Assembly (NCBI GenBank): GCA_013368375.1
Contig: JAACJP010000043.1
Coordinates: forward strand, 124,001 to 188,000
Direction: 5' to 3'
DNA from: Tricholomella constricta
Lineage: Eukaryota; Basidiomycota; Agaricomycetes; Agaricales; Lyophyllaceae
Length of the DNA stretch: 64,000 nt
Made by a program: the position numbers and the translations under genes. How positions within the stretch are numbered: the first letter of the stretch is position 1; every line of letters starts with the position of its first letter. This document shows, piece after piece, positions 45,479-56,199 of the stretch. Below the pieces are notes generated by a model that saw nothing but the letters and a program-made list of their open reading frames with translations, was not told where the DNA came from and did no database searches.

Positions 45479-45702
45479 ATGGAAGGTGGGTTGGGCGGCA
45501 GGGGGGGTGGGCAGAATAGATCTCTCTTGGACCTGGACCACGTGGCACCCCTACCAGGACCCCGGAAAAAACCCGCTCATACGGCAGCGTCTACGACGCC
45601 CGCAGCTACGAGCACTCTGCTTAATCATATTAATACTACCTATACCACTATCTAAGGCCATCCGAGAGAGTTAAACACATTTCCCTGCCCAAAAGAGTGC
45701 AA

Positions 45703-47493
45703 ATGGCAACTGCACAACCGGCCCACAAGCCAACAGCTAACACGCGCCCGAAAACCACGGCGTCAAACACGAAGGTTACTGCAAAGCAGCCGCCGCTCAG
45801 CATTTCGAAAAAGCCCAACATCGATAACGGAAAGAAAGGCACACTACGCAAGGCACAGTGGGGAGACCCATCAGAGGAAGAGGACGGCGAAACGGATGAC
45901 GAAGAGTCGATATTTGACGCTCAGCTAAGTGAACGTCACCTCCGCTCCTTGGGGCTGATTCGCTCGAAGGAAGAACCGTCGGCCATGACCCTGTCAAGGA
46001 CGTTAGGCGTCATAGCGAATTATGAAGGCATAGTCGAGAATCCGTCGACCAGAAACATCGTCCTAGCATGCTCCTACCTCGTGGCCAACCTGGGCCCCAA
46101 CGACATCGCAGAAGCTGTATCCGAAGCCATAGCCAAACAAATGGAGAATATCCACGAAGAAATCAAGCTCACCTTTCAAACCGCGAGGGAAGAACTACGA
46201 GAGGACCTCGTCGAAGCCGCAACGAAGATCAGTGAACAAACTCTACAAGCCAACAACGCGATACAGGAAACAGCAAAATCGATGGAGAAGACAGCTACAT
46301 CCTACAGGGACGTCCTCGCCAGCAACCCCCCAGCCAGCAACATCCCATTCACCTCCAACGGGAACATCGACCCAAGGACACGCGCCAGGGAGGCCATCCG
46401 GATGCGTCAGGTTCTGGTGGACGTCGACGAAGCTAACGACAAGGCAGACCTCAAAAGCGCGAGCGTATCCCAGCTAGTCGACAAAGCCAACACAGCGATC
46501 AAGACGGTAGACCCCAAGACCAAGTTCGAAGTATGCGCAGTGAAACGACTCAACAACGGCGGGATTCTATTCGAGGCCAACAACGATGCCGCCGCGCGAT
46601 GGATTAACAAGAACGCTGAAGCCTTCGCGAACGCCCTCAGCCAAGGGGCAATTCTACAACGTCGTACATTCAACATGATAGCCAGGTTCGTCTCGGTGGA
46701 CTTCGACCCGACCTCCGGCATCCAGCTCTTCGCGCTCCAAGAGAAGAACAACATCCCGCAAGACTCCATCGCCACGATCAAATGGATCAAACTGATCGAA
46801 CATAGATCCCCAACGCAGCGAACAGCCCACCTGGCCATCAAGCTATACGATCAAACGGTCGCGAACGATCTGGCTGTACGGGGTCTTTTCATACTGGGCG
46901 AACGGATTGGGGTCGAGAAAGACAAGAAGGAACCGGTTCGCTGCTACAAATGTCAAGGCTGGGATCACCTGGCCGCGACCTGCGTCAAGAGTCGAAACTT
47001 CTGCGGCCGATGCGGAGACACAACACACATGACCAGAGACTGCACGAGCCAGGACTTATACTGCACGCCCTGCGGTCGCCAGGGACACGTCAGTGGAGAC
47101 AGGCGCCAATGCCCGGCCTATCGAGCGAAAAGAGATGAGTTAAATGCGCGCATGCCTGAAAACTCAATGCCCTATTTCCCCACAGACGAGCCGTGGACGC
47201 ATTCCACCGCACAGCGAGCATCCCAGGCCCGGAATATGACCTACAATCCACAGATCACCGTGCAAGCACCCCAGAGCCAACGACAACGCAAGAACACGGG
47301 ACGTCAACCGCCGGTGAGCAGGGAGACAAGCCTTGCACCACCTTCGACATACCAGGGAAGATCGCTATCACCAAACCCCCCGGAGACCAACAAGAACCAA
47401 CCAGCCACTGGCCCGAACGCCGTGCAGAGGGCCTCTAGGGAACCGTCGGTAGCACCATACTACAGAGGAAGCCTGCCGCCGGATTCAAGATGA
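45703..47493 (+). CDS. LINE ORF1 (Gag-like nucleic-acid binding protein)
   Basis: 596 codons from ATG 45703. An acidic N-terminus (DPSEEEDGETDDEES) is followed by a helical, probably coiled-coil region (about residues 140-210). An RRM-like region follows around residues 270-405. Three CCHC knuckles come next (CYKCQGWDHLAATC, CGRCGDTTHMTRDC, and CTPCGRQGHVSGDRRQC), then a Pro/Gln/Ser-rich tail. ORF1 protein coats LINE RNA and helps target-primed reverse transcription. The frame is intact. Its stop overlaps the ORF2 start in an ATGA, which suggests that ORF2 is made by termination and re-initiation. Confidence 0.85.
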   Translation: MATAQPAHKPTANTRPKTTASNTKVTAKQPPLSISKKPNIDNGKKGTLRKAQWGDPSEEEDGETDDEESIFDAQLSERHLRSLGLIRSKEEPSAMTLSRTLGVIANYEGIVENPSTRNIVLACSYLVANLGPNDIAEAVSEAIAKQMENIHEEIKLTFQTAREELREDLVEAATKISEQTLQANNAIQETAKSMEKTATSYRDVLASNPPASNIPFTSNGNIDPRTRAREAIRMRQVLVDVDEANDKADLKSASVSQLVDKANTAIKTVDPKTKFEVCAVKRLNNGGILFEANNDAAARWINKNAEAFANALSQGAILQRRTFNMIARFVSVDFDPTSGIQLFALQEKNNIPQDSIATIKWIKLIEHRSPTQRTAHLAIKLYDQTVANDLAVRGLFILGERIGVEKDKKEPVRCYKCQGWDHLAATCVKSRNFCGRCGDTTHMTRDCTSQDLYCTPCGRQGHVSGDRRQCPAYRAKRDELNARMPENSMPYFPTDEPWTHSTAQRASQARNMTYNPQITVQAPQSQRQRKNTGRQPPVSRETSLAPPSTYQGRSLSPNPPETNKNQPATGPNAVQRASREPSVAPYYRGSLPPDSR

Positions 47494-48299
47494 TGGAACA
47501 AGACCCGACCACGAAACGACTGAGAATCCTTCAGCAAAACATGGCGAAATCCCGAACGGCGCAATACAATCTACTTAACTCAAACACTTTACAGAAAGAA
47601 TGGGACATCATAATCCTACAAGAACCTCACATCGACACGAATGGAAAGACGCGGGCGTCCCAAGCGTGGCGAGTAATATATCCGACGTCTCACCTTACTG
47701 ACGAGGATGTCACAACTAGATCCGTAATGCTGGTCAACGCGATGCTAGATACTAATACCTGGGAACAAATCTCTATGCCGGGGAACAACGATATCACGGC
47801 GATTCAGATCCGTGGTGAATTTGGACGCTTTTCCCTTTTCAACATCTACAATGACTGCACCCACTCCCGAAACCTCAACGCGCTCAAAGACTTTGTCGAC
47901 GCCAACCGCCGTAAGATCTGCGACCGAGAGGACGACTTCATGATGTGGGCTGGCGACTTCAACAGGCACGACCCCCTATGGGACGAAGCGAGGAATCACC
48001 ACCTCTTTACGGCTCAAGCGACGAGGGAAGCTCAGATCCTAATCGATATGCTGGCAGAGTTCAACATGGTTATGATCCTACCCCGCGGCATGCCAACCCT
48101 TCAAGCCAGACGAACGAAAAACTGGACCAGGCCGGATAACGTCTTCTGCAGCTCCAACCTGGAAGATCTCCACACCCGTTGCGAAACAATACCCTCCCTG
48201 CAAGGCCCATGCACGGACCACCTGCCGATAGTTACAATAATCGACATCCCACTGACGAAGAAACAAGCCGAACCCACGCGAAACTACAGGATGGCCGAC
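47490..48299 (+). CDS. LINE ORF2, part 1: AP endonuclease domain
   Basis: 270 codons before LTR element B cuts the frame. Endonuclease landmarks are complete: Asn in RILQQNMAKS, Glu in ILQEPHID, the Asp-x-Asn motif in WAGDFNRHDPLW, and the terminal Asp-His in CTDHLPIV. The start ATG (47490) overlaps the ORF1 stop. The domain nicks target DNA to prime reverse transcription. After the LTR junction the frame runs a few codons into the LTR and stops. Confidence 0.85.
48295..48299. repeat. Target site duplication of element B, left copy (CCGAC)
   Basis: CCGAC lies directly before the 5' LTR and is repeated at 59732-59736 directly after the 3' LTR. Confidence 0.9.
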
Positions 48300-48520
48300 T
48301 GTAAGGACGCACACTATCTTATCTAATCTTGGTTATCTAATCGTATCTTATCGAGACGATTACGCTATTGTTTGGCAACACCTTCTGGTGTTGCCTATTT
48401 AATTCATTACATTAATTAAGTATAAACAACCTTGTACACCTATACGTAGCAATCGACAGACTTGTCAAGCTTACGTCTAGTGTGAACAACAAGGTCCCCA
48501 AATTCTGTAACCCCGTTACA
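48300..48520 (+). repeat. 5' LTR of element B
   Basis: 221 bp from TGTAAGGACGC to CCCCGTTACA. Base-by-base reading finds no difference from the 3' LTR. It holds a perfect 9-bp hairpin (arms 48374-48382 and 48387-48395). A GTATAAAC near 48421 could serve as TATA element. Confidence 0.95.
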
Positions 48521-48944
48521 TTTTTTTAAGCTACCTTGCTTTCTATTGCTGCGTACCCACGACGTTACGCAGACCCACATTCCATTTAGAACACCCATCA
48601 TCAAAAAGAACCAACGAGACCGAGACCCGATGACAACAACTCCCACATCCGGAAAGAGCTGAACTCCGGTCCTCGAGGATGCGCTCACAGCGCATCCTCC
48701 ATCACAACTTCCACTGCAACCAGTGGAAGTTGGATCAGTCGCTGGTGGACAAAGTTCACCAGCGCAGAATACACTAGGAGTAGAATCGGAGGAACTTTGG
48801 CCAATAGCAAGCACCAATGTGCCTGGGAGCTTGGCCGACGAATTGGCCAGGTCACATCGACCTGGCCCCACGGCGGGAAGCAGATGGCCAGACAGCCGTC
48901 TGTCAAATAGAGCGTTCGGGGCGTCCACCCTGAGCATAATCAAG
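48521..48944 (+). other. Leader of element B with strong hairpins and a short upstream ORF
   Basis: Two perfect hairpins follow each other: arms 48675-48685/48689-48699 (11 bp, loop 3) and 48705-48716/48721-48732 (12 bp, loop 4). An ATG at 48630 opens a 10-codon ORF closed by TGA at 48660-48662, in the same frame as gag. No TGG-type tRNA primer site follows the LTR directly; the sequence there is T-rich. Confidence 0.7.
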
Positions 48945-51710
48945 ATGGAGTCGGACGAAGACGACTTGTCCGACCCCGAGGCTAATGAAGAAGAGGCCAG
49001 CGAAAGGGAACTGCTTGCGCTTCAAGTGAAGCAATTCTGGGACACCACCGATGTGGTTAGCGAGCATCGGCGAAGGCGACTGGAGGAACGAGCGGATAGG
49101 CTCGTTCTGCGATCTACCGGAGCACAATCCGTTGGAGAAATGGTCGCACAAGCATATGCCGACCGATACTTGGAAGCGCTGTCCGTAGTAGTTACGGAAT
49201 ACAGGAAGAAGTACCCTAAGGGAACTTCGAATTCAGCAGTCAGCTCGATCGCTGGGACGCCTGTACCTAAGAAAGCCTCGTTAAACAAAGGGAAAGGTCG
49301 TTGGGATGACCTCTTCACTCCTCAAGCAGTGGCTGCCGGATCGAACCAGCCTCTTGATGAGGCTGCCATGGCAGTATCGGCGCTGCATCAAGCGCGACAG
49401 TTAGGAGAATCTGACGACGATTATCGTCGTCGGTCTGCGGCAGCGAAGCGCGAGAGAATGACTCGTGAAGAGCATCTTGCGCAACCACAGGGATCCAAAT
49501 GGGCCCCTGTTAGTGAGTCTACGTTAGACCCACCCACGGAACGTAAGTATACAACCACGCAAGCAGCTGGCGACGAAAGCGCGCCAGCTATTCAAGTACC
49601 TATGGATGCGAAGGATGGCCGTGTTCCATTAGCGAAAGATTGGAACAACCGAGTCGCATATCAGCGTTTGAGAAACGCTGATTTATCACGGAGCAAGTTC
49701 ACGAATTATGATGATCAAGGAGTCGTCTTCGAAGGACATATGCCCGTAGATGAGATGGCGAGGCAATGGGCCTCGCAAACTCAAGGTTCGGATGGTGGAC
49801 TGGGAAATGGGGCCGTCGGAAAACATAATACGACGGCGACGGCTAACGGCCGTCAAGACATGCGGGTTCGTATAAGTGAACCCACTTCACACGCTCAGCC
49901 TCGATTTCAAAGTCGAGGCTACTCAATGCCTGACCCGATTCGCAGGAGTCAATCAATTGCGGACGGAATATATGCTGCTGGAGAGCAGCATAAAACTAAG
50001 ATGCACGAACGGTTGCATCAACTGATACACGAGCGACTGGCTGTACGCCTATCGCTCCCTGATGGTATGAAATCTCGCCGTGCGGACGCAAAGTCCGTAG
50101 GAACTTATAGTGGAAGCGCCAAGTTTGGCGAATTGGAAGAATGGCTAGCCAGCCTTGTCGTGATGCTAGCCGTGAGCCAGTTTGGAGGAGCAGAACGCGA
50201 CCAAGAGCGCGTTCTGATAACATCTGAGTTCCTTGATGGTGAAGCTCGGAAATGGTACAATCGCCATGTTATCCATGTGAACCGCGAAAAGCAGTCCTGG
50301 ACGTTTGAAGACGTCATACTAGGGCTGTACGATCGGTTCGTGCTGCCTTCAACCATGCAGGATGCTCGTAACGACTTTAACGCCGTTACCTATTCGGCGA
50401 GCAAAGGCATACAAGGTCTGTATGACGACCTTGTGGATCATGCTATGAACATGGCAGCAAGAACGGATGATTGGACGTTCCTGGAGAAATTTCTCAAAAC
50501 ACTTCCGCGCGATATGCGGAAGGCATTATTCGATGACGGGCTATCACCCGAAATCAATACAGCCCAAGAGTTCCTAGCGGTGGGCCTAGCACTTCAAGCC
50601 ACCCAGAAAACGGCTGATTACTTTGAGCGGACCATAACCGCTCAGCGAAGTCAACCGAGCCAAATGCGGAAACCAGATGGGGGGCGAGTAAACGCTCCAC
50701 ACAATACTTTCAACAGGCCTCGACGGGTGTATGGCGCAGTAAATGAAAAGCCATATGTCAAGCCAGCGTATCAGGATCAACCTGGACGTGGAGAGCAAAA
50801 GCCCCACGTCGAAAAACCAGCGATGAAGACAGGAGATCGTCCGCGTTACGATCAACCTAAAAACCACGATCATCACAACCATCCTCCGGGGGAAGTGTGC
50901 TTTAATTGTGGAAAACTAGGGCATTTTGCAAAAGATTGCAAACAGCCCAAGAAACAGCGAGCGTTCCTAAGGGCCGCACGTACAGCGGCACCTGACGCGG
51001 CAAGTGAGGCGGACGATGAAGACACGTCTCCTGAGGACCCGGACGGACGAGACAATGGACGCCCTGATACAGAGGCGGACAATGAAGACGAAGGCGATGA
51101 GTTCGTAGACATGGAGGTCTACGAAAATGAATACTATGCTCGGGACGATGAGACCGAGCGTATGTTTGCAATGACAGAAGTAATTGCGTCAGAAGAACGC
51201 AATGATAAACCACCAGTTCGCAAAGTTAAAGTGCGGACGGGGAGGGACAAAATTGCTCGTCCCGTAGTTCCGATAAAGGACAAGGAGTGCCTTGTCACCT
51301 ACATTAACGTAGGTGGACATGAGGCTTGGACCCTTTGGGATTCCGGGAGTACAACTACCGGACTTACGCCGTCATTCGCTCAAGTGGCCGATATTCGAGT
51401 ATTTCCGCTGGAGGATCCATTAATCCTCCAGCTCGGGACTAAAGGAAGTAGGGCCACAGTAAACTTTGGTACGACGGTGGAAGCCGCTCTGCCAGGGTTT
51501 AAAGGCAAGGTTTACATGGACCTTGCTAACTTTGATCGATACGACGTGATTATAGGCACGCCGTTTATGCGCGCAAATAACGTCGTGCTGGACTTTAACC
51601 GTGACGAAGTGGTCGTCAATGGAGTCGCTATACCAGCGACTAAGGTAAAAATGGAGGATACCGATGGCCGAGCTAGACGCCATCGGTCATTGGAGAAACG
51701 AAGAGAATGA
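48945..51710 (+). CDS. Gag-protease of element B
   Basis: 921 codons from ATG 48945 (MESDEDDLSDPE). The same frame is open upstream to 48663 but without an ATG. A retrotransposon Gag domain lies around residues 385-570 (GEARKWYNRHVIHV, LYDRFVLPSTMQDARNDF). A CCHC knuckle (CFNCGKLGHFAKDC) is near residue 655, then an acidic stretch. The protease has LWDSGSTTTGL (DSG in place of the more common DTG) and the partner motif DVIIGTPFM. The frame ends at TGA 51708-51710 followed by CTA. Translation beyond the stop gives Gag-Pol. The whole gene is dense with hairpin-forming repeats. Confidence 0.9.
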   Translation: MESDEDDLSDPEANEEEASERELLALQVKQFWDTTDVVSEHRRRRLEERADRLVLRSTGAQSVGEMVAQAYADRYLEALSVVVTEYRKKYPKGTSNSAVSSIAGTPVPKKASLNKGKGRWDDLFTPQAVAAGSNQPLDEAAMAVSALHQARQLGESDDDYRRRSAAAKRERMTREEHLAQPQGSKWAPVSESTLDPPTERKYTTTQAAGDESAPAIQVPMDAKDGRVPLAKDWNNRVAYQRLRNADLSRSKFTNYDDQGVVFEGHMPVDEMARQWASQTQGSDGGLGNGAVGKHNTTATANGRQDMRVRISEPTSHAQPRFQSRGYSMPDPIRRSQSIADGIYAAGEQHKTKMHERLHQLIHERLAVRLSLPDGMKSRRADAKSVGTYSGSAKFGELEEWLASLVVMLAVSQFGGAERDQERVLITSEFLDGEARKWYNRHVIHVNREKQSWTFEDVILGLYDRFVLPSTMQDARNDFNAVTYSASKGIQGLYDDLVDHAMNMAARTDDWTFLEKFLKTLPRDMRKALFDDGLSPEINTAQEFLAVGLALQATQKTADYFERTITAQRSQPSQMRKPDGGRVNAPHNTFNRPRRVYGAVNEKPYVKPAYQDQPGRGEQKPHVEKPAMKTGDRPRYDQPKNHDHHNHPPGEVCFNCGKLGHFAKDCKQPKKQRAFLRAARTAAPDAASEADDEDTSPEDPDGRDNGRPDTEADNEDEGDEFVDMEVYENEYYARDDETERMFAMTEVIASEERNDKPPVRKVKVRTGRDKIARPVVPIKDKECLVTYINVGGHEAWTLWDSGSTTTGLTPSFAQVADIRVFPLEDPLILQLGTKGSRATVNFGTTVEAALPGFKGKVYMDLANFDRYDVIIGTPFMRANNVVLDFNRDEVVVNGVAIPATKVKMEDTDGRARRHRSLEKRRE

Positions 51711-51713
51711 CTA
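51708..51713 (+). promoter_or_regulatory. UGA-CUA stop-codon readthrough context between Gag-PR and Pol
   Basis: The stop reads TGA CTA and the frame then stays open into pol. UGA followed by CUA is a well-documented strong readthrough context in viral and cellular genes. A perfect 8-bp hairpin lies just upstream (arms 51661-51668/51679-51686) and a 7-bp one downstream (51753-51759/51769-51775). Confidence 0.65.
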
Positions 51714-54700
51714 AAAGTAACAGTAGAAGATGACGATGATCCTGATAATGAGGGTAGGCCGATAAACAGCCTACCGAAGGATCATCCAGCACTTTTATTA
51801 TCCGAGGAAGAGTTTCAAGAAACTCTTAAGGAGGGGGATAAGCCACCTCCGAAGAAGAGAAAACTCCAACGACGACAGCAGAAGGCACAAAACGAGCCTT
51901 CGAACGAACGAGCACAGGTTGACGAGCCATGCGAAGAACATCAGCGCAATAATGAAGCGCGTAAGACGAGCGGGGCCGACAAGGATACGGAATCAGAGCC
52001 GTATACGAATACGAGTAATCGATCATTTTGGGATAGACCAAATCCACATCCACAATATGAGTGGATGTTCGACCCACGGATGCCGCAAGAATGGAACGCA
52101 GTAATAGCGTCAATGCGGGCTCACGAAGGAAGAAATGTAGGCACGCGAGGACAAGCGTACCGAAATCCACGGCCTGAGGAAGTATCGGAGCCAACGGAAA
52201 TGAATTTTCCGGTGAATATACAACGGGCTAAACGGCCGTTGTATCGGTTACCAGTGAAGGATGAGAGTGACTTTGCTCTCGTAAAACTACGAGCTAGGTT
52301 TGATGTTAAACCTAGCAATAAAGACACAGCGCACATTCGCGCTGCAAGAATGGTGAACGGAAAAGGTGAGGCACCCAATGGAGGCCTTACCGCGGAAGAT
52401 TATCCACGACTTCGCCAGCAATGGCATGACGAATTCGAAGATATGGTGGGTGGTACGAAACAACAGCTACCACCCTGGCGGGAAGTCAATCACGAGATTA
52501 CTCTCGTCGATGATGAGAAACAGTACCAGTACCACGCGCCTGTAAGGGGCTGCACCGTGCGCCCACTCCTATTATCGCTTAGTCTCTCGTTCTCTGTCAT
52601 CGGCCCCCATGGCCCCCGCCTTAGACATACTTGCTGACCGCCATACTGTTCTTACGCCCCTTTCGTAGCCATTACTCCCACACCGACACCACTACTTAGA
52701 TTCCTATCAGTCAGCTGGACAATTGTTACTCATCAGTAGTCAGCGCCTTTACATACCGCCTTAGTCACCGGCTCGGCGATGTAGTATATAAGCCTGGGTT
52801 GGAGATAGAATATCTCCAACCTGAACAATAACAGTATCTTCGGGTTTATACATTGATCGACTCTTAGCTTGCTCTCTCGTCGCCCTCCTCACGTTTCGCA
52901 CTGTTGATTGCTCACTTGACTGCATTCAGGACCCTCTTGGCTCGCGCCGGCTTGTAGCTCGTCGCTCGCCTTCGCCCATCCGGACGTCCTCTAACAGCGC
53001 CGAGGTGCCCAATGTCCCTTCGCGAGGAATTCTACGCGAAGGTCAATCGGTATACGGATTCTAAATGGTGGGAGCCTCGTTCGGTGAAGCAAGCAGCGCC
53101 GCTGCTATGTATCCCGAAAAAAGACGGCTCCCTGAGAACACCCTTGGACGCACGCCAGCGTAACGATAACACGATCAAGGACGTGACGCCCTTGCCAGAC
53201 CAGGAAGTTATTCGCGAAGATGTCGCTAGGGGAAAAATACGGTCCAAAATTGACTTAACGGATGCGTATGAACAAGTACGCATCCTTGAAAAAGATGTAC
53301 ATAAAACCGCCTTCGCAACGATAGCGGGAACATACATCAGTAACATCATGCAAATCGGGGACTGTAATGCTCCCGCGACATTTCAACGATTAATGACGTC
53401 CATCTTTCGGGACGTCATTGGGAAGTTCATGCATGTATACTTGGACGATATATTCATATTCTCGAACTCTATTGAGGAACATGAAGACCACTTGCGAGTT
53501 GTGTTCGAACGATTACGCGAACAATCACTCTACCTTAAATGGAAGAAATGCGAATTGTATTCGGATCGCGTTGATTGCCTTGGTCATATTATTGACGACC
53601 AAGGAATTCACCCTGACGCCGACAAACTGGCACGGATCCGTGACTGGAGGATACCACGGAATTACAACGATATCCAACGATTCGTTGGACTTGTTAACTA
53701 TCTGGGACAATTTCTCCCAGATATATCTGCATACACTGGTCCACTAATGGCGATGACCGAGAATGGGTCGCCATTTTATTGGAGACCAATTCATCAGCGA
53801 TGCTTTGAAATGATAAAGCATATATGCTGCACAACGCCAATTATTCGGCCGATTCAACCGAAGACAGGCGAACCAATTTGGATTATCTGTGACGCCTCCA
53901 AGTCAGGCGTCGGTGCGATGTATGGACAAGGACCTACATGGATCCAAGCCCAGCCGGCTGGATTCATGTCCAAAAAATTCACTAATGCACAGCAGAATTA
54001 TGCTGTGCATGAACTCGAGACCTTAGCTATTCTCGAAGCGTTACTTAAGTGGGAGGATAAACTTGTGGGCTATAAAATCCACATCATTACCGACCATAAA
54101 GCCCTCGAATTCTTTAAGACCCAGGTGAATTTATCACCTAGGCAGCGTCGATGGATGGAATACATGTCGCGATTTAACTTCGACATAACCTATGTGAAAG
54201 GCGAACTGAACAAAGTCGCCGACTGTCTATCGCGATACTTCGAGAGCGATAACCATCAAGATCGTTACGACGTCCACGACTTCGTAGCTGCTGATGCTAG
54301 AATCGATCCTACTGGTGAAGATCTACCAGTACCACGATACCATGAAATCGTGGAAAAAGTAGTTGAGATTCGAGCGATGAAAGACGTAGAACTACGTCGA
54401 AGCAAGCGTCTTCAAGAACGCCAGGAGGATCGAGATGTCGAGGCTCAGATAATGGAGGCTGCGGCACCAAGTACCGCATCCGGAACATCGTCACACCCTC
54501 AGAAAATCATGAGTCCAACCGAACGGGAACGTACGGTCGGAGATATTGTCCTCGGGAGGGACACAGTTTCTCCTCCCCCAGACAAAACGGATGAAAAGAT
54601 CCGTCACGACGTTATCCTTGGATACCCAAAGGATAAACTTTTTTCAGTTATTCTCGCTAACCCCATGGACTTTCGTACGTTCACCACGAAAGACAATCTC

Positions 54701-56071
54701 ATTTGGACCACGAACGCTATAAATGATAGCGTTCTATGTATACCGCGAGAACCCGAGCTCATCACCACAATTATTGAGCAAGCCCATAAAACTATGGGCC
54801 ATTTCGGTGCCGAACGGACTACTGAATATATCCGACGATGGTATTGGTGGCCATCACTAGCCACGACCGTGCGTACGTTTTGTAAGACGTGCGAGTACTG
54901 CCAGCAGATCAAGACGTCGAATCAAAAACTGTCAGGGAAACTACACTCCCTGCCAGTACCAACTAAGCCTTGGGATTCTATCGGAATGGACTTTATCGGT
55001 CCATTTCCAGAATCAAAGGGATATAATTACCTATGGGTAGTAATTTGTCGTATGACGAGTATGGTGCATATGATACCCATACATACGACGATGACAGCAG
55101 CCCAATTATCATGGGTATACTTACGGGAGATCGTCAGGCTACATGGCCTGCCAAGCTCGATCGTAAGCGATCGAGACTCTAAGTTTACTTCACGCTGGTG
55201 GCGCGAACTACATAAGTTATTAGGAGCTAAGCTCCTAATGTCGACATCTTTCCATCCTCAGACGGATGGACAAACGGAGCGAGCCAATCGTAGTATTGGC
55301 CAGATATTTCGTGCCGTTGTGAGGCATGACCAAAAGGATTGGGTAGATTGTATACCCATGGCTGAGTTCGCGATAAATGCGAGCGTATCGGCTACTACCA
55401 AGTTCGCTCCATTTGAGCTGAACAGTGGATACATGCCGTCCATGTTGAAAGAGATACGCTCAGACAGCGTAATACCGAAGGGAATTCGAGAGTATGCGGA
55501 ACGCGCATTGCAGAATATAGCGGAGGCGCATGACGCTATAATCGAAGCGCGCGTATTTCAAACGCGCGAGGCAAACAGGCGCCGATCCGCTGGTCCAGAA
55601 ATAAAGGGGGGAGACTTGGTGTATTTATCCACCAAGAACTTGAACCTCCCCAAGGGACGCGCCCGTAAATTGTGCCCGAAATTCGTCGGGCCCTACAAAG
55701 TGCTGAAGGCCATGCCAGACACGTCGAACTACACGTTGGAATTACCTACGGCACTCATGGAGCGCCGGATACATCCAACATTTCATATATCGATGTTGCG
55801 CCCATACTACGCAACGAATGATACAATGTTCCCTAATAGAACTCATCCGGAGCCCTACGATTTTGGGGCGCCGGATAATCACGAATGGTTTGTAGAAGAC
55901 ATTTTGGGCCATAGATGGACCCAAAATAATACTGTGGAATATCAGGTTAGGTGGAGTCTGGGAGACACCACCTGGGAACCGCACACCAATTGTAACAAGT
56001 TAGCGGCACTGGATCGCTACTTGGGACTACAAGGGGTGAAGAGCGCGTCGAGATTACCGCGACGAACCTAG
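51711..56071 (+). CDS. Pol of element B: RT, RNase H, integrase, chromodomain (split by a solo LTR)
   Basis: Two pieces, 51711-52540 and 53002-56071, join in frame when the solo LTR and one copy of its target duplication are removed. Reverse transcriptase: LPPWREVNHEITLVDD leads in, DLTDAYEQVRI follows, and the active site is HVYLDDIFIFS. RNase H: Asp in IICDASKSG, Glu in VHELETLAI, Asp in IITDHKALEFF. Integrase: HKTMGHFG with CKTCEYC (HHCC zinc site), catalytic Asp in GMDFIGPFP and SDRDSKF and Glu in QTERANRS, then a GPY/F module (KFVGPYKV). A chromodomain ends the protein (WFVEDILGHRW...TTWEPHTN), which marks a chromovirus and would steer integration to marked chromatin. With the insert this copy cannot make full Pol. 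Confidence 0.9.
52536..52540. repeat. Target site duplication of the solo LTR (GCGCC)
   Basis: GCGCC flanks the solo LTR at 52536-52540 and 52997-53001. Confidence 0.85.
52541..52996 (+). mobile_element. Solo LTR, 456 bp, inside pol of element B
   Basis: It starts TGTAAGGGGC and ends TCTAACA, is flanked by GCGCC, and has a TATATAAG at about 52794, as an LTR promoter would. It has no long frame of its own and is not similar to the 221-bp LTRs apart from the first bases. Unlike its surroundings it lacks frequent perfect hairpins. The orientation is inferred from the TATA box. Confidence 0.85.
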
Positions 56072-56199
56072 AATGTGGCGCGGTCATGTGACCACGGCGA
56101 TCAGGAAAATTACATAACCATCAAAAGTTATGACAGAAGGTTAAATATGTTTGGCGCTAGACGCGCAACCGATTTTCAACCCTCTCAACACAAACCAAC
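56072..56199 (+). other. Spacer between pol and ORF3 of element B
   Basis: 128 bp without a frame in phase with pol. I see no clear splice acceptor or promoter that would explain how ORF3 is expressed. Confidence 0.5.

Noticed and set aside
44687..45541. Antisense LINE fragment as twin-priming inversion of the inner LINE's own 3' end
   Set aside because: Its zinc motif and sequence differ from the inner LINE tail, so it comes from another family.
52541..52997. Solo LTR as an intron of pol (GT at 52542, AG at 52997)
   Set aside because: Splicing there does not restore the pol frame, while removal of the LTR plus one target duplication does; the TG..CA ends and TATA box fit an LTR.
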